From Eutreptiella sp. 'Long Island Sound 2002' (lineage: Eukaryota > Euglenozoa > Euglenophyceae > Eutreptiales > Eutreptiaceae): a stretch of 64,000 bases of DNA. Shown here in pieces: positions 62,188 through 64,000 of the stretch (positions within the stretch are counted from its first letter, which is position 1; the number at the start of each line of letters is the position of its first letter). Both the position numbers and the translations under genes were made by a program. The DNA is taken from positions 82,298,562 through 82,362,561 of the forward strand of contig OZ038379.1 in assembly GCA_964036045.1 (NCBI GenBank), given 5' to 3'. The notes under the pieces were generated by a model. It worked only from the letters and a program-made list of their open reading frames with translations. It did not search any database and was not told where the DNA came from.

Positions 62188-62230
62188 TCGCGTGAACGTC
62201 GCGCGAAGTTCGCCCGAATTTGTCCGAGAT
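62188..62230. repeat. Right subterminal TTCGCGCGAA-like cluster of transposon A
   Basis: GTCGCGCGAAGTTCGCCCGAA and neighbours, diverged from the perfect palindrome, then GATTCGCATTCGC. Together they mirror in content the left cluster about 260 bp from the other end. Confidence 0.65.
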
Positions 62231-62495
62231 TCGCATTCGCAAGTGTCGCAGGAGACACAGGCGAACGGCACAATACGAATAGGGCATTAAACGGCTACCA
62301 TGGCCACACAGTGTATGGAAAAGGGGTGGTTTTTTCTCGCAGGGACCTGTGTTTTATTTTTTTAGAATTCTTGAAACCATATCCTCCATTCCAACCCATT
62401 GAAAAAGGCCTTTTTCGGACAAAATAGTTGTTTTGGGTACCCATATTCGCTCTCTCATTCAAAATTTCCCTTAACGGCAATTCGCAAAGGGTACA

Positions 62496-62503
62496 TTGTA
62501 CCC
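62496..62503. repeat. Right target-site duplication of transposon A
   Basis: TTGTACCC, matching 49615-49622. Element C5 resumes directly after it. Confidence 0.8.
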
Positions 62504-62568
62504 TTTGCACGTACCTTAGAGCCGTATGGTGGAGCCATGTAGAGTTGGGGAGAGGAGTGTAGATTAGA

Positions 62569-62570
<2 letters not shown>

Positions 62571-62628
<58 letters not shown>
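62571..62628. repeat. (TA)n tract
   Basis: About 55 bases of TATATA between the end of element C5 and a D repeat. Confidence 0.97.
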
Positions 62629-62632
<4 letters not shown>

Positions 62633-63000
62633 ATAGTCCTAGTCATAACCACTTATCATGCCGTCTACTGGAGTTACCGGGCATCTCGCACCGACAGGTG
62701 GTTCTTGCCTCGCTCGATCCCGTGGGTCCCAGGGCTGCTTGAGGTGGCCCACAGCATGACGGAGGACCCAGAGGACCGGGGATACCGGTCAACCAGGCTT
62801 TGGGGGCAGTGGCGACTGCAAAGCGTTAGCATTAGCAACGGCGACGGACGCTGGCCCGTTTGTTCGCCGGGGGTAAGGGGGCAAGGCACATCAATGCAGC
62901 AGCATCGCAACAAGCGGAAAGCAAAGGCTTCTCCGTCCGGCGCAAAGCGGCAAGCAAGGCACAAAGCAGCACGCATGCGGCGAAGCAAGAGCGGACTCTC
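62629..63000 (+). repeat. Repeat D, third copy
   Basis: Plus-oriented copy of the 35557-35905 arm, beginning TAGTCATAACCACTTATCATG next to (TA)n. Only one arm is present here. Confidence 0.88.
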
Positions 63001-63188
63001 CGTTGTTCGCGTACCCCCGCCACCGTGGAGACGTCCAGTACCCGTGACCCCACGTAATCCACTGTCAGTTGCGTACTCGTAAATACCCACCACCCCTGAC
63101 TCCTCATATCCCACTGCCAGCCCGCAATAACCCTTTTATGCACAGCCAGGATTTCTCGGAGGCTCCAGCCTAGCCTGGCTCTCAGCCT

Positions 63189-64000
63189 TCATCGCCCCCG
63201 TGTCCCCGACCGTGGCACCAGCAATGCGTGCAGCGGTGCCCTCTGAAAGGTTGCCCGCAGGTCGCCGGGGAGGCCGGCAAACGGGTTCCACGGCGGACGC
63301 CGTTGGATCCTCCTTGCCGGCGGGCAGAAGGGTGTGTCACCTCGCAGGAACGCGTATACCGCCCTCCTTCGATCTTGCATCGGCAGCTGCATGATCTGGG
63401 TGAGCCGATGGTTCCTGCGGGCATACACATCTTCCCCAATCTGGACCATGTCCTCCACAAAGAGCCTGGCCTTGGCAGGGCCCCGGGACGACGCCGCTCG
63501 CACCGCAGCCAACAGCCGCTTCAGGTCCCCGGGGACGACACCCGCCATCAGGGATTCAGTCCACCTGCAGCCGTGCTCCCTCCACGCCACGAACTCCACC
63601 GCCCTGTCTGTCAGGGGTAGCTCCGCCGTGAACTCCTCCACACGCCTGCACAGGAGCCCTGCCACCTCCTCGTCCCGCACACACAGCAGGCGCATGTGGC
63701 CAATGTCCTCCTCCGGCCCCCCACAGAAGATACAGGGGTGGGCCGGTATTGCCATACACGTGAGCTTCTGTCTCCACCGTCGCATGACCTGCATTGTGGA
63801 CAAGCGACCGTCACGTGCCCGCAGCATATTTCTGTGCGTTGGGCCGTGGTGTGCAGCTCCCAGGGGCACCGCCTCGCAGGCGCCAGCCAGTGGCGTGCGC
63901 CCTGGTGCGTGCCGCTAGCGAACGCCACTCCATCTCCCGGACTTGCTGAAGGGCTTGCATGGATGGCACACGCGCCTCGAGCTCTCCATTATCCCCCGGC
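63189..64000 (-). pseudogene. Inverted second copy of the non-LTR element, zinc-finger region (runs off window)
   Basis: On the minus strand the frame 63869-63189 is open. It contains HPCIFCGGPEEDIGHMRLLC (CxxC...H...C), EHGCRWTESLMAGVVPGDLK and FLRGDTPFCPPARR, colinear with 24400-25020 of the other copy. At 63441-63443 it has CAG (Gln) where that copy has TAG. Upstream the homology continues to the window edge (VPSMQALQQVREMEW) after a frame change near 63880. It is cut off at its 3' end near 63185. Confidence 0.82.

Larger units (their letters stand above)
49623..62495 (+). mobile_element. DNA transposon A (8-bp target duplication), carrying nested transposon B
   Basis: It is bounded by TTGTACCC on both sides and inserted in element C5. 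Without B it is about 6.3 kb. The termini are only weakly inverted (TTTTTTGAATGA-type text near 49635 against AATTTTGAATGA on the minus strand near 62465). Clusters of TTCGCGCGAA lie about 260 bp inside the left end and a diverged cluster about 290 bp inside the right end. It holds two plus-strand genes: a dioxygenase-like/AT-hook protein (interrupted by B) and a DDE-like transposase. An 8-bp duplication is typical of hAT, P, Merlin and KDZ groups; I cannot assign it. Confidence 0.82.
48485..62576 (-). mobile_element. Element C5 (inverted), split by transposon A
   Basis: The inverted C right end starts at about 48485 (ATTACTACACCCCTCTCCC). The body runs to 49622. It resumes at 62504 (TTTGCACGTACCTTAGAGCC) and finishes at about 62576 (GAGTGTAGATTAGAGGATATA). 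Compared with the inverted copy at 46715-46830, the two parts join without gap at the 8-bp duplication, so the intervening 12.9 kb was inserted into C5. Confidence 0.85.

Noticed and set aside
49623-62495. Possible giant-virus or Polinton insertion
   Set aside because: No family B polymerase, packaging ATPase or capsid protein. The content and target duplications fit nested DNA transposons instead.

Overview
The window looks like nuclear DNA of a photosynthetic euglenid, most likely Euglena or a close relative. The best evidence is a broken gene copy at 35.9-36.6 kb. It reads from the last two membrane helices of a chlorophyll a/b (LHCII-type) protein, through a short Met/Gly/Lys linker, into the N-terminus of a second LHCII unit. 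Head-to-tail LHCII polyproteins with such linkers are known from Euglena. Short GT-AG introns, consensus 3' splice acceptors 10-32 bases upstream of several ATGs (as expected for spliced-leader trans-splicing), long (TA)n tracts and a very high repeat load fit this. The assignment is inference from sequence alone.

There is little single-copy host gene content. From left to right: 0-4 kb, minisatellite and unrecognised sequence; 4.0-4.3 kb, a Ser-rich, Lys-ended ORF tail; 5.7-11.2 kb, phase-matched coiled-coil exons of one gene, the last exon triplicated by a 1.46-kb tandem repeat; 11.8-14.1 kb, degenerate tandem repeats; 14.2 kb, one unknown ORF; 18.5-26.1 kb, a decayed non-LTR retrotransposon (APE endonuclease, reverse transcriptase, zinc-finger regions); 26.2-32.3 kb, a 6.2-kb near-palindrome built of simple repeats; 32.4-34.6 kb, a possible second retroelement tail and minisatellite; 34.6-35.9 kb, a foldback repeat around (TA)n; 35.9-36.6 kb, the LHCII polyprotein pseudogene; 36.6-39.8 kb, C-rich tandem repeats; 40.0-40.6 kb, a mini-element with a Merlin/IS1595-like transposase fragment; 40.9-49.6 kb, several copies of a TA-flanked inverted-repeat element filled with a ~160-bp minisatellite.

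The most interesting part is 48.5-62.6 kb, three mobile elements nested in each other. A TA-flanked repeat element (C) was split by a ~6.3-kb DNA transposon (A; 49623-62495, 8-bp target duplication TTGTACCC). A was in turn split, inside one of its genes, by a 6.5-kb DNA transposon (B; 50946-57469, 25-bp perfect terminal inverted repeats, 5-bp duplication AAAAC). Reading across the B insertion restores the frame of the A gene. A encodes a DDE-like transposase and a second protein with an HxD...H...R pattern resembling 2-oxoglutarate/Fe(II) dioxygenases, an AT-hook and a coiled coil. B encodes two intron-containing proteins of unrecognised family. Each transposon carries its own family of short palindromes (TTCGCGCGAA in A, GGGCACTGCAGTGCCC in B). 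They sit roughly 215-290 bp inside both ends and again inside introns.

Many ORFs change frame exactly at G or C homopolymers, which may be assembly error. Many also carry in-frame TAG or TGA explicable by C-to-T change at CAG or CGA. Gene models here should be read with that in mind.
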